DNA of 64,000 nt, taken from contig NZ_CP047393.1 in NCBI RefSeq assembly GCF_009858175.1, positions 3,658,001-3,722,000 on the forward strand. Direction: 5' to 3'. Below the pieces are notes generated by a model, which was given only the letters and a program-made list of their open reading frames with translations, had not been told where the DNA came from and made no database searches. Each line of letters starts with the position of its first letter. The stretch's first letter is position 1. Source of the DNA: Pontibacillus sp. HMF3514. GTDB taxonomy: Bacteria > Bacillota > Bacilli > Bacillales > BH030062. The position numbers and the translations under genes were made by a program. Shown piece by piece: positions 35,609-44,190 of the stretch.

Positions 35609-36600
35609 GTTTCATCCCTCCTTGATGACGTGGACTCACGTTTGATTAACTGTACGGAAAACTCTTCTGATTGTGTGATCGTATTTTCTTCTTCAATTTG
35701 CTTAATAAGCATTTCAGCTGCTTTAGCTCCTATTTGATAGATAGGCTGAGCCATCGTTGTTAAAGAAGGAGATGTCGTTTCTCCTAAGGTAATCCCATCA
35801 AAAGCAATTAGGGAGAGGTCAGCTGGAACGTTTATTCCGAGTGATTCTGCTGCCTTCAAAGCACCTACAGCCATCAAATCATTTCCTACAAATAAACCAT
35901 CTATGTCTGGGTGTCGTTTTAAAAGATTGATTGTAGCTTGTTTAGCTCCATCATAGTGATACTCTCCATGTTCAACTAAGCTGAGTCGAAACCAATCTTC
36001 ATTTTGAACTTCATCTAAATAACCTCTACGGCGTTCATTCGCATTATCTACATGTTCTGGTCCTGCAATATGAGCGATTTTTTTACATCCTAGGGACTTC
36101 AAATATTGAATCGCCTGTCTAGAACCTTCGCGGTTGTTAACCGTTACAGAGGCAATTCCATTGTTTAATTTACGGTCAAGCGCCACCACTGGTATTTGAA
36201 TATGGTGGAGCTGTTCTGGTGTAAGTGTACTTGAAACGATAATTAAACCATCCACCGACTTCTGTTGAAGTGCATCGATATAGGCCGTTTCTTTTTCAAT
36301 ATCATCATCCGTGTTACACAAAATAAATGTAAAATCGTGATTTTTCGTCATATCTTCAACAGCTCTCGCTAGTTCTGGGAAGAATGGGTTCATGATATCG
36401 GGGATAAATAATGCAATCATTTTGGATCGCCCTTTAAATAGACTACGTGCCACATCATTGGGCTTATAATTTAATTGCTTTATCGCTTTAGCCACCCGGT
36501 TCTTCGTTTCTTCATGTACATAACCATTCTCATTTAAAACTCGAGAAACTGTTGCTGTCGATACCTCTGCCAGTTTTGCTACGTCTTTAATCGTCGCCAT
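35605..36600 (-). CDS. rbsR: LacI-family ribose operon repressor
   Basis: A 331-aa LacI-type regulator. The helix-turn-helix ATIKDVAKLAEVSTATVSRVLNENGYV occupies residues 2-28, followed by the hinge VARSLFKGRSKMIAL and a sugar-binding core (FVGNDLMAVGALKAAESLG). It is the first gene of the operon and probably represses it, releasing DNA on ribose binding. Two matching operator palindromes and a cre-like site lie upstream. Confidence 0.92.
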   Translation of the reverse strand: MATIKDVAKLAEVSTATVSRVLNENGYVHEETKNRVAKAIKQLNYKPNDVARSLFKGRSKMIALFIPDIMNPFFPELARAVEDMTKNHDFTFILCNTDDDIEKETAYIDALQQKSVDGLIIVSSTLTPEQLHHIQIPVVALDRKLNNGIASVTVNNREGSRQAIQYLKSLGCKKIAHIAGPEHVDNANERRRGYLDEVQNEDWFRLSLVEHGEYHYDGAKQATINLLKRHPDIDGLFVGNDLMAVGALKAAESLGINVPADLSLIAFDGITLGETTSPSLTTMAQPIYQIGAKAAEMLIKQIEEENTITQSEEFSVQLIKRESTSSRRDET

Positions 36601-36624
36601 AAAAAACCACTTTCTTTTTCATAA

Positions 36625-36716
36625 TGTGTAACCCGTTACATATAAAAGAATTTAAAAACAGGTTCAATAATTATGCTTATATGAAACCCGTTACACATTA
36701 TAATAAAGCGCTTACA
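36625..36716 (-). promoter_or_regulatory. rbs promoter with two RbsR-type operators and a cre-like site
   Basis: On the minus strand -35 TTGAAC (36662-36667) and -10 TTATAT (36640-36645) are 16 bp apart. Operator palindromes GTGTAACCCGTTACAT (36626-36641) and GAAACCCGTTACAC (36683-36696) share the GTAACNNGTTAC core. They lie about 55 bp apart, one over the -10 and one upstream of the -35, which could allow looping. ATAAAGCGCTTACA (36703-36716) matches the cre consensus at 12 of 14 positions. Confidence 0.7.
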
Positions 36717-36807
36717 TCCATGTGTCAATCATTCAATTTAATAAATGTAAAATCATATCGTTGTACAATCCGATTCTCCCTATATATGAGCCCTGTAACA
36801 AAAATTT

Positions 36808-36839
36808 AGCGATATACCCTCAACAAAGGATATATCGCT
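36808..36839 (-). terminator. Terminator of the acyltransferase gene
   Basis: AGCGATATA pairs with TATATCGCT, with an inner CC/GG, followed on the minus strand by AAATTTTTGTT. Confidence 0.75.
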
Positions 36840-36843
36840 CCTA

Positions 36844-37857
36844 TTAAAGTCGATATTCTTTTACTGTACGAATCTTTTTACTCCATCTGAAATGGCTTTT
36901 ATCCTTCCATTCAATCAGAGGTGATGCCAGCTTTCTAACAGGCTGTGAGGATAGTCCCCACGTAATCATAGCGGCAACAGTAACTAACACAGCCATATCT
37001 AATGAAGATTGTAATTGAAATACTTCAAACTCTCTGAAAAAGTGAATAAAGAACCCGTGAAGAAGATACACATATAACGTGTTCGTCCCGTACTTCGTCC
37101 AAATCCCCTTTTTACGAGGCATCCATGCAAGCACACTGAACATCATCAGGATCGTAATCACGTAAACCCCTAAACGAATAAACCCTCCCCATTCGGGCAT
37201 TCCCATTTCCAAGTAGGATTTAGAACCGAGAAACCAAGATGTTGAAAATCGAGGAGCAATCGTAATCGCTGCTGCTGATAGACCTAGCACTAACAGGGAA
37301 AAGGCACGAATATTCTTTTTTCGCAACCATTTCAGTTGTTCTGGTCCAAACCAATATCCCAGTAAAAAGAATGGGAAGAAGACAAACGTACGTGACAGAC
37401 TAAAACTATGTCCAATAACGTCAATATATCCAACAAGCAAACCTAATTGAACGGTAATCAATAGGGCTACATGTTTCGGAAGTCGATAAAACCAATACAA
37501 CATGATATGCCAGCATAATAAGCTGATCAAGAACCATAATGACCAATGTGGTTCAAACGGTGTATGAAGCCAGTCCTGTTTTCCGATTAAGAAATAATAA
37601 ACTGTATAAATGCTTTGGAAAATCACATATGGAATCAGGAGCTTCTTCGTTAACTTCAACACATATCCTTTCGATCCTGAAGGCTTCGCAAAATAACCAG
37701 CTAGAAAGATAAAGGCTGGCATATGAAACGTATATATCCATTGATAAAGTACATATATCGCGTCATGCTTCTCTACAAAAGGTTGAATCGTATGACCAAA
37801 CACAACAAAAAAGATTAAGATCCATTTCGCATTATCAAAAAACGCTTCTCGTTGCAT
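36844..37857 (-). CDS. Acyltransferase family 3 membrane protein
   Basis: A 337-aa integral membrane protein with about ten helices, of the acyltransferase-3/OatA-like family. The family features FFDNAKWILIFFVVFGHTIQPF (catalytic-type His at the end of helix 1) and YTFHMPAFIFLAGYF are clear. Members transfer O-acyl groups to cell-wall or extracellular carbohydrates. The substrate here is not evident, and there is no extracytoplasmic SGNH domain. It is a single gene divergent from nothing functional; rbsR lies downstream on the same strand order. Confidence 0.8.
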   Translation of the reverse strand: MQREAFFDNAKWILIFFVVFGHTIQPFVEKHDAIYVLYQWIYTFHMPAFIFLAGYFAKPSGSKGYVLKLTKKLLIPYVIFQSIYTVYYFLIGKQDWLHTPFEPHWSLWFLISLLCWHIMLYWFYRLPKHVALLITVQLGLLVGYIDVIGHSFSLSRTFVFFPFFLLGYWFGPEQLKWLRKKNIRAFSLLVLGLSAAAITIAPRFSTSWFLGSKSYLEMGMPEWGGFIRLGVYVITILMMFSVLAWMPRKKGIWTKYGTNTLYVYLLHGFFIHFFREFEVFQLQSSLDMAVLVTVAAMITWGLSSQPVRKLASPLIEWKDKSHFRWSKKIRTVKEYRL

Positions 37858-37969
37858 AACAAAACCCTCCTTAGGCTCGTCCTTATAAAGGTTCGAACTC
37901 TAAGAAGGGGGTGAGAGTGTTGTTACGAGAATGTAATCCCACTATAAAAAAATTGTAACGCTGTAACAT

Positions 37970-38836
37970 TTAGGATGTCTTCTTCTTGGTATCTTCCTTG
38001 TCTTCGGTTTTCTTTTGTGTAGCCTTCTTTTTCTGAGTCTTCTTTTTGCTTGCTCCTTTATTCCCTTTTGTCTTCTCAAGCGATTTTTCTAGAGCTTCCA
38101 TTAAGTCCGTAACATTATCTGGTGTTGGTTGAGGCTTAGCAGTTGTTATTTCTTCATCGTTTTTCTTCGCCTCTATGAGCTCCATAAGTGCCGTTCGATA
38201 TTCATCTTTATAGTTCTCAGGTTCAAACTCTGTCGTAAGCTGCTCGATTAAGTTTTTGGCTGTATCAAGTTCTTTCTTACCGAGTTCCTCTTCCTCAGGA
38301 ACATTAGGAACCTCCTGATAGTCTCGGACTTCGTCTGGGTAATGAATAGTCTCCATAATAAGTGTATTTTCATAAATACGTACAATGGCGAGTTGTTCTT
38401 TGGATCGAATAATGATTTTTGCAATACCGATCTTCCCTGTATCTTTTAATGCTTTACGAAGTAATGAATAGGCCTTAGATCCTCCTTCATTCGGTGAGAT
38501 GAAGTAGCTTTTTTCAAAATAAATCGGATCAATTTCCTCAAGCTTAACAAAATCTACAATCTCAACCGCTTTATCCTCTTGTTCTTTTTTCAAATTCTCA
38601 AGATCCTCATCATCTAATACAACAAATTTACTTTCAGCATATTCATAAGCTTTTACGATTTCTTCATTTTTGACCTCTTCATCGCAATTCGGGCATGTAC
38701 GCTCATATTTGATTGGGGTTTTACATTCCTTATGAAGCTGACGTAGCTTGATGTCTTTATTTTCTGTAGCAGAATGTAGCTTAACAGGAATATTAACGAG
38801 TCCAAAACTGATTGTGCCTTTCCACATCGTATGCAC
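37970..38836 (-). CDS. ku: Ku protein for non-homologous end joining
   Basis: A 288-aa bacterial Ku homodimer subunit. The core ring domain covers about 1-250, opening MWKGTISFGLVNIPVKL and including a CPNC-type Cys pair in RTCPNCDEEV. A basic Lys-rich tail (KGNKGASKKKTQKKK) probably aids DNA binding. It binds double-strand ends and recruits LigD. GTG at 38836 with AAGGAG 10 nt upstream is the likely start. It is divergent from ligD, with 109 bp between them; in B. subtilis the equivalents (YkoV/YkoU) act in spores. Confidence 0.93.
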   Translation of the reverse strand: MHTMWKGTISFGLVNIPVKLHSATENKDIKLRQLHKECKTPIKYERTCPNCDEEVKNEEIVKAYEYAESKFVVLDDEDLENLKKEQEDKAVEIVDFVKLEEIDPIYFEKSYFISPNEGGSKAYSLLRKALKDTGKIGIAKIIIRSKEQLAIVRIYENTLIMETIHYPDEVRDYQEVPNVPEEEELGKKELDTAKNLIEQLTTEFEPENYKDEYRTALMELIEAKKNDEEITTAKPQPTPDNVTDLMEALEKSLEKTKGNKGASKKKTQKKKATQKKTEDKEDTKKKTS

Positions 38837-38945
38837 AGTTCACCCACTCCTTTTTTCTTTATGGTTTACGTTCTATAACAAAATTATGTTCATGGATGAA
38901 AAGAGCGCTTTATTGCCAAACTAATAGCGAAATTGGAGTGATGAT

Positions 38946-40733
38946 ATGAAACCGATGTTACCTACATTATCAGGAGATGCTCCTAAAGGTGATGATTGGG
39001 TATATGAAGTAAAGTATGATGGATTTCGTGTTCTTTTAGAGTGGTCAAAAAATCAGGTGAAACTGGTGAGTCGAAATGGAAATGATTTAACCACTAAATT
39101 CCCTGAGATTAAGAAATTCTGTGAAGAACACCAAGATACATATGACGAGGATCTACCCTTGGTTTTGGATGGAGAGCTTGTCATTCTTAATACTAAAATC
39201 CAAGCTAATTTTCCGTTGCTTCAACAACGTAACAGAATGGGAAACAAGAAGCGAATACAAGAAACATCTGACGCGCGTCCAGTTACATTTATAGCTTTTG
39301 ACATTCTCAAACATAAAGGGAAAGATACGTTTGAGCTAACTCTCAAAAAACGCAGAAAACATCTTGAATCTTTATCCTTTACATCAGGAGATCGTCTGCA
39401 ACTCGTTTCTCAGTACGAAACATTTGATGACATATGGGAAGAAGTCAACCTTCATTTAGGAGAAGGAGTCGTTGCAAAGCGTTTAAATAGCAAATACAGA
39501 GAAGGAGAGCGGACAGATAAGTGGATAAAATTGAAAAATTGGCGTGTGTTGTCTGGGATTCTCTCTTCATATAATCAGGAAAATGGTTACTTTTCTTTGA
39601 GAGTTTATGAGGATGAATCATTGGAGGAACTTGGATCATGTAAGCATGGACTTTCTTCTGAGGATGGAGAAACACTCCGAACCTTTTTTACATCTAAAGG
39701 AACAAAAAAAGGTGAAATCTATAAGCTGAGACCAAGTGTTTGCGTAGACGTGAAATGCCTTCATCAACAAAAAAATGATTTAAGAGAACCGATGTTTGAC
39801 TCATTTCGTTTTGATTTATCACCAGAGGAATGTTCAGAACAAAAAAAGCAATGGGATTTAGCACAATTTCCAGACGTAAATATTACGCACCCCGATAAGG
39901 TTTTATGGCCTAAGCCAGGGTATAAAAAGCGGAACCTTCTCTTGTATATGCGACGCATAGCACCTTATATTATGCCTTTTCTAAAGGACAAAAAACTTAC
40001 GGTTATTCGTTTTCCAGATGGAATTCATGAGGAATCTTTCTTTCAAAAACATTTACCTGATTATGCACCTGATTATGTTGAATCTATTAAGCGTGATGGA
40101 GAGATTTATACGCTATGTCAAAACCTCTCGACTCTTATTTGGTTCGGTAACCAAGGAGCATTAGAATACCATGTTCCTTTTGAACGTGTGCATGAGGAGA
40201 AACCACATGAAATTGTGTTTGATTTAGATCCCCCCTCCAATGATGACTTTGAAATGGCGGTACATGCAGTACAGTTATTTAAACACCTATTGGATAAGCT
40301 AGAGCTCACTTCATTTGTTAAAACCTCTGGTGGAAAAGGTATGCAGATTCATATCCCAATTCCTAAGGACCGCTTAACATACGATGAAACACGAGCTTTC
40401 ACTGAAAAACTAGCTACTTTGTTAGTAAAACAAGAGCCATCTATGTTTACGATTGAACGCTTAAAGAAGAATCGTGGGAATCGTTTATACATTGATTACG
40501 TTCAACATGCAGAAGGAAAAACGATTATTGCACCATATTCTCCAAGAGGTAGAGAGCATGCAACTGTGGCCACACCTTTATATTGGGATGAAGTAACGGA
40601 GTCACTTTCTCCAACAGACTTTACGATCGAGAATGTATTGAAGCGAGTGGAGAATCATGGATGCCCTTTTGCAAATTACTTTGATATTGGAGAACAACAA
40701 AACTTGGAACACATTTATAAGTTGATCGAATAA
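38946..40733 (+). CDS. ligD: DNA ligase D (ligase plus polymerase domains)
   Basis: A 595-aa two-domain repair enzyme. The N-terminal ATP-dependent ligase has nucleophile Lys23 in EVKYDGFR, the DGELVIL motif and KRLNSKYREGERTDKWIKLK. The C-terminal primase-polymerase domain opens THPDKVLWP and has IVFDLDPP (the catalytic DxD) and KTSGGKGMQIHIPI. The 3'-phosphoesterase domain of Pseudomonas/Mycobacterium LigD is missing, as in Bacillus. GGAGTG precedes the ATG. It works with the divergent Ku; a composite repeat begins about 15 bp after its stop. Confidence 0.93.
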   Translation: MKPMLPTLSGDAPKGDDWVYEVKYDGFRVLLEWSKNQVKLVSRNGNDLTTKFPEIKKFCEEHQDTYDEDLPLVLDGELVILNTKIQANFPLLQQRNRMGNKKRIQETSDARPVTFIAFDILKHKGKDTFELTLKKRRKHLESLSFTSGDRLQLVSQYETFDDIWEEVNLHLGEGVVAKRLNSKYREGERTDKWIKLKNWRVLSGILSSYNQENGYFSLRVYEDESLEELGSCKHGLSSEDGETLRTFFTSKGTKKGEIYKLRPSVCVDVKCLHQQKNDLREPMFDSFRFDLSPEECSEQKKQWDLAQFPDVNITHPDKVLWPKPGYKKRNLLLYMRRIAPYIMPFLKDKKLTVIRFPDGIHEESFFQKHLPDYAPDYVESIKRDGEIYTLCQNLSTLIWFGNQGALEYHVPFERVHEEKPHEIVFDLDPPSNDDFEMAVHAVQLFKHLLDKLELTSFVKTSGGKGMQIHIPIPKDRLTYDETRAFTEKLATLLVKQEPSMFTIERLKKNRGNRLYIDYVQHAEGKTIIAPYSPRGREHATVATPLYWDEVTESLSPTDFTIENVLKRVENHGCPFANYFDIGEQQNLEHIYKLIE

Positions 40734-40745
40734 AAGATATTCAAT

Positions 40746-41348
40746 TATTTGGCAGGATTATTGAAGACTTGAAACTGAGAGGAGTCCGTTGCTGTTGGGT
40801 AATTTGTTGCAGTCAGTGAAACGGCAAGCCTGTTGTTGCCCCACACGACGTGGGGTAGTTCTACGTTGCCACATGATGTGGCGGTTTTAGTAGAACCTCC
40901 ATTGTATAGCCTCCTCGTTCCTGCGGGGTCTCGTCTTGCCTTTGCTACCACGACAGTTTGCCGTTTCCTTCCCTCCACGCGATTATGGAAACTAACGGAC
41001 CATAATTTTGCTATCCCACCTCATGTTGGTTGGAAATCATATTCAGAGAAGTTGTTCAGAGCCTTGTCATGATAGGGTTATACTACCTGGAAACAGAACA
41101 CCTCATCCCAGAACTAAGGCGGTTCCGTTAATCTCCATTCGGCTAAGGCGGGCTGTGGAACGGGTTGACTCCTCCGGTAGAAAGGGCGAGCGAGATCCCG
41201 CAGGAACGAAGTGACGAGGAAGCTCGATCGGTCTTCCGGGGAAAGCAACCCGTTCCACAGCCCGCCGATCTGCACAAAAGCAACGGAACCATACGCACAT
41301 TATCTCGATTCCAAGTCTTCCAGATAAGGGGGCTTTAATGGAAGAATA
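40746..41348. repeat. Composite inverted-module repeat, copy 4
   Basis: It is colinear with 3176-3778 at a constant offset of 37,570 bp, with about ten substitutions and no indels. The left module spans about 40760-41002 and the right about 41117-41330. The right-module arms 41147-41167 and 41246-41266 are perfectly complementary, while copy 1 has one unpaired position. It sits between convergent ligD and the glutamate dehydrogenase gene. Short ORFs (for example 40833-41072) recur in both copies but have no ribosome binding site. Confidence 0.88.
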
Positions 41349-41357
41349 AAACCGCCT

Positions 41358-41397
41358 AAAAAAGTGTCTGTCCTTTTTTTCGGACAGACACTTTTTT
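41358..41397. terminator. Bidirectional terminator at the glutamate dehydrogenase gene end
   Basis: AAAAAAGTGTCTGTCC pairs perfectly with GGACAGACACTTTTTT. It lies between the repeat and the minus-strand gene stop at 41401. Confidence 0.92.
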
Positions 41398-41400
41398 AGC

Positions 41401-42654
41401 TTATCTTTCATCATCGATCCAGCCACGTGCGATCATGGCATCACCTAAACGTTTTACCGCTAGATAAAAGGCTGCATGGCGCATGCTTTTATCGATATGA
41501 TTTCTCATGTCGTACACCTCTTGGAAAGCAGTAGACATATCTTTTTCTAGACGTTCGTTTACCACTTTTTCAGCCCAATGGTCGTGCGAATCATTTTGCA
41601 TCCATTCAAAGGCAGATACCATAACCCCACCTGCATTACACAGAATGTCTGGAATGACGAAGACTCCATTATCGCTTAAAATTTCATCTCCCTTTTCAGT
41701 CGTTGGACCATTTGCAGCTTCAGCCACGATTTTTGCTTTGATTTTCGGAGCTGTCTTTTCTGTGATCTGGTTTTCAAGCGCAGATGGAATAAATACATCA
41801 CACTCTACATCAAATAGATCATCAGGATTCTTATCATCAGCGTACCCTTTTAGAGAGCCGTTCTCTTCAACGTATTTAACCATTTCAGGAACGTTTAAGC
41901 CATTAGGATCCGTTACAAGAGCATCTATATCTGATGCAGCTACTACCTTCACTCCTTTTTCATGAAGGGTTACAGCTGTTACCGACCCAACATTTCCAAA
42001 CCCTTGAATTGCCACAGTTGATTGTTGTGGATCCATATCGAGCTTTTTCATGGCTTCTAAAATATTTACAACAACACCACGTCCTGTTGCTTCAACGCGC
42101 CCCTCAGAGCCACCCACTACTGGAGGTTTCCCTGTTATAAAGCCAGGAATATTACGACCACGTAGCTTGAAGAATTCATCCATCATCCAGCCCATAACGC
42201 GTCCATCTGTATTGACGTCAGGTGCTGGAATATCTTTTTGAGGTCCTATAACAGGTTCAATATCTTGTATATATTGGCGGCTTAACTGCTGTAGCTCCTT
42301 TCTTGAGAGTTCTTGAGGGTCAACAATTACCCCTCCTTTTGCTCCTCCGAATGGAAGCTTTAAAATAGAGGTTTTTAACGTCATCCACATGGATAAAGCA
42401 ATAACCTCTTGTTCGTTAACATCTTTATGGAAACGAATACCGCCTTTCCCCGGTCCAAGAAGATCACTATGAACCGAACGATAGCCTGTGAAAGTCTCCA
42501 CACTACCATCGTCTCTTTCAAGAGGGATAGAGACCGTAATACAGTGCTTTGGGTTCTTTAGTATCTGGTAGACAGATGGTGATAACTCAAGTTCTTCCAC
42601 CACTTCGTTGATTTGTCGTTTTAGCCAATCTGTCGGATTCTGGTTACTCACCAA
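41401..42654 (-). CDS. NAD-specific glutamate dehydrogenase (RocG/GudB type)
   Basis: A 417-aa hexameric-type GDH converting glutamate to 2-oxoglutarate and ammonium. Seen are the substrate and catalytic Lys region KLPFGGAKGGVIVDP (near 105), PAPDVNTDGRVMGWMMDEF, the Rossmann motif VAIQGFGNVGSV and AEAANGPTT. The length matches B. subtilis RocG/GudB. The start is TTG 42654 (AAGGAG spaced 7 nt) or GTG one codon later. It is a single transcription unit. Catabolic use is inferred from the family. Confidence 0.92.
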   Translation of the reverse strand: MVSNQNPTDWLKRQINEVVEELELSPSVYQILKNPKHCITVSIPLERDDGSVETFTGYRSVHSDLLGPGKGGIRFHKDVNEQEVIALSMWMTLKTSILKLPFGGAKGGVIVDPQELSRKELQQLSRQYIQDIEPVIGPQKDIPAPDVNTDGRVMGWMMDEFFKLRGRNIPGFITGKPPVVGGSEGRVEATGRGVVVNILEAMKKLDMDPQQSTVAIQGFGNVGSVTAVTLHEKGVKVVAASDIDALVTDPNGLNVPEMVKYVEENGSLKGYADDKNPDDLFDVECDVFIPSALENQITEKTAPKIKAKIVAEAANGPTTEKGDEILSDNGVFVIPDILCNAGGVMVSAFEWMQNDSHDHWAEKVVNERLEKDMSTAFQEVYDMRNHIDKSMRHAAFYLAVKRLGDAMIARGWIDDER

Positions 42655-42805
42655 ATGCTCACTCCTTCGTCTTAGTCTATAAGATCTCTTCCCTAATGAA
42701 CACTAGTTCGAAACCAGAATATAGAAGTGGATGGGTCTTTTGAATTCAAGGTTTCCAGAGTGACAGATCATACTATGTAATTTATATAGGAACTTCCTTC
42801 TCACA

Positions 42806-42837
42806 AAAACCCCCGTACCACTCACAGCGATACGGGA
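42806..42837 (-). terminator. Terminator of the aminopeptidase gene
   Basis: CCCGTA...TACGGG with an inner CGC/GTG stem, followed on the minus strand by GGTTTTTG. Confidence 0.7.
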
Positions 42838-42861
42838 TTCTCTATCTTCTAGCTATTCATT

Positions 42862-44103
42862 TTAATCAAAGTCAATTGCCCAATTCCCGTTACGGAAGAT
42901 TGGCTCTGTTGTACCGTCTTCCAGTACGCCGTCGATATCCATGTCAGCAGATCCCATCATGAAGTCCTCATGAACCATACTGTCATTTACGCCGTGTTTT
43001 GCTTTTTCGTCCTTATCCATGCTAGAGCCGCCCTTAACATTTGTCGGGTATGCCGCTCCAAGCGCTAAGTGACATGAAGCGTTCTCATCGTATAGCGTGT
43101 TATAAAAGATAAGCTCAGATTGAGAAATTGGAGATTCGTGTGGTACAAGAGCAACCTCACCAAGGTGGCGTGCACCCTCATCTGTATCGAGCAGATGCTT
43201 AAGTGTATCTTCTCCGCTTTCTGCTTTAAAGTCCACAACTTTTCCATTTTCAAATGTTAAGGTGAAGTTATCGATTAGGTTACCTGCATAGTTTAATGGC
43301 TTCGTACTTGTTACCGTGCCATTAACACCGTCTTTATGAGGCATAGTGAATACCTCTTCTGTTGGCATGTTCGGATTAAATTTCACACCATCCTGGGACT
43401 TTGTATCTCCACCATGCCAGATGTGATTATCAACTAACTGGATAGAAAGGTCTGTACCAGGTGCTTTATAAACAAGCTTTTTATATTGCTTTTCATTCAG
43501 GTAAGCACGGGCTTTGCGTAGTGTTGCGTTATGCTCTTCCCAAGCTTGAATTGGATCTTCTTGGTCAATACGTGTGATATGGAAGATTTGATCCCAAAGC
43601 TTTTCAATTGCTTCTTCTTCTGAAGCTTCAGGGAAAATTTTCTTTGCCCAATTTGCTGTAGGGACCGATACAATTGTCCATGTTACTTTATCGTTCATGA
43701 CTGCTTGCTGATACTCACGTAGCGCTTGTCCCATCGCTTTGTTTGCTGCAGCAATACGTTCAGAATCAATATCTTTTAGTAGATCCGGGTTAGGACCATA
43801 AATCGTCATAATGGAAGCGCCATCATTTACGAAGTCCATGCGTTGATCTACAAGCCATTGTGGTACGTTTTCTAAAACATCCATGGATGCGTTCTTCATT
43901 TTTAAGTATGTAAGATCTTCATCTTTCCAGTTTACGTGTACATTTTTTGCACCCGCTTCGTATGCTTTTTTCGCAACGATACGTACAAAATCTGCGTTTT
44001 GAACTTCTGCGTTAATGACTAACGCTTGTCCTTCCTGCAAATTGACCCCAGTTTGAACCGCCAATTCAGCATATTTCTCTAATGTTTGCTGTGATGGTTT
44101 CAT
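42862..44103 (-). CDS. Aminopeptidase T/AmpS family (peptidase M29)
   Basis: A 413-aa dimeric metalloaminopeptidase that removes N-terminal residues from peptides in the cytosol. M29 features are visible: LAVQTGVNLQEGQALVI at the start, the metal-ligand region GEVALVPHESPISQSELIFY, NTLYDENASCHLALGAAYP and HEDFMMGSADMDIDG near the end. Two ATGs adjoin GGAGGGAT; the second (44103, 7-nt spacing) is preferred. It is a single gene. Confidence 0.9.
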   Translation of the reverse strand: MKPSQQTLEKYAELAVQTGVNLQEGQALVINAEVQNADFVRIVAKKAYEAGAKNVHVNWKDEDLTYLKMKNASMDVLENVPQWLVDQRMDFVNDGASIMTIYGPNPDLLKDIDSERIAAANKAMGQALREYQQAVMNDKVTWTIVSVPTANWAKKIFPEASEEEAIEKLWDQIFHITRIDQEDPIQAWEEHNATLRKARAYLNEKQYKKLVYKAPGTDLSIQLVDNHIWHGGDTKSQDGVKFNPNMPTEEVFTMPHKDGVNGTVTSTKPLNYAGNLIDNFTLTFENGKVVDFKAESGEDTLKHLLDTDEGARHLGEVALVPHESPISQSELIFYNTLYDENASCHLALGAAYPTNVKGGSSMDKDEKAKHGVNDSMVHEDFMMGSADMDIDGVLEDGTTEPIFRNGNWAIDFD

Positions 44104-44190
44104 CATATCCCTCCAATAAAATTAGTCTCACATCCTTAATTATCACACAAATGTCAGAACAAGTCATTTAATGTGGTATGGAAGCTCTAT

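Noticed and set aside
40833-41072. 79-aa ORF conserved in both near-identical repeats (also 3263-3502)
   Set aside because: The conservation follows from DNA-level duplication; there is no ribosome binding site, and the codons run through hairpin arms.
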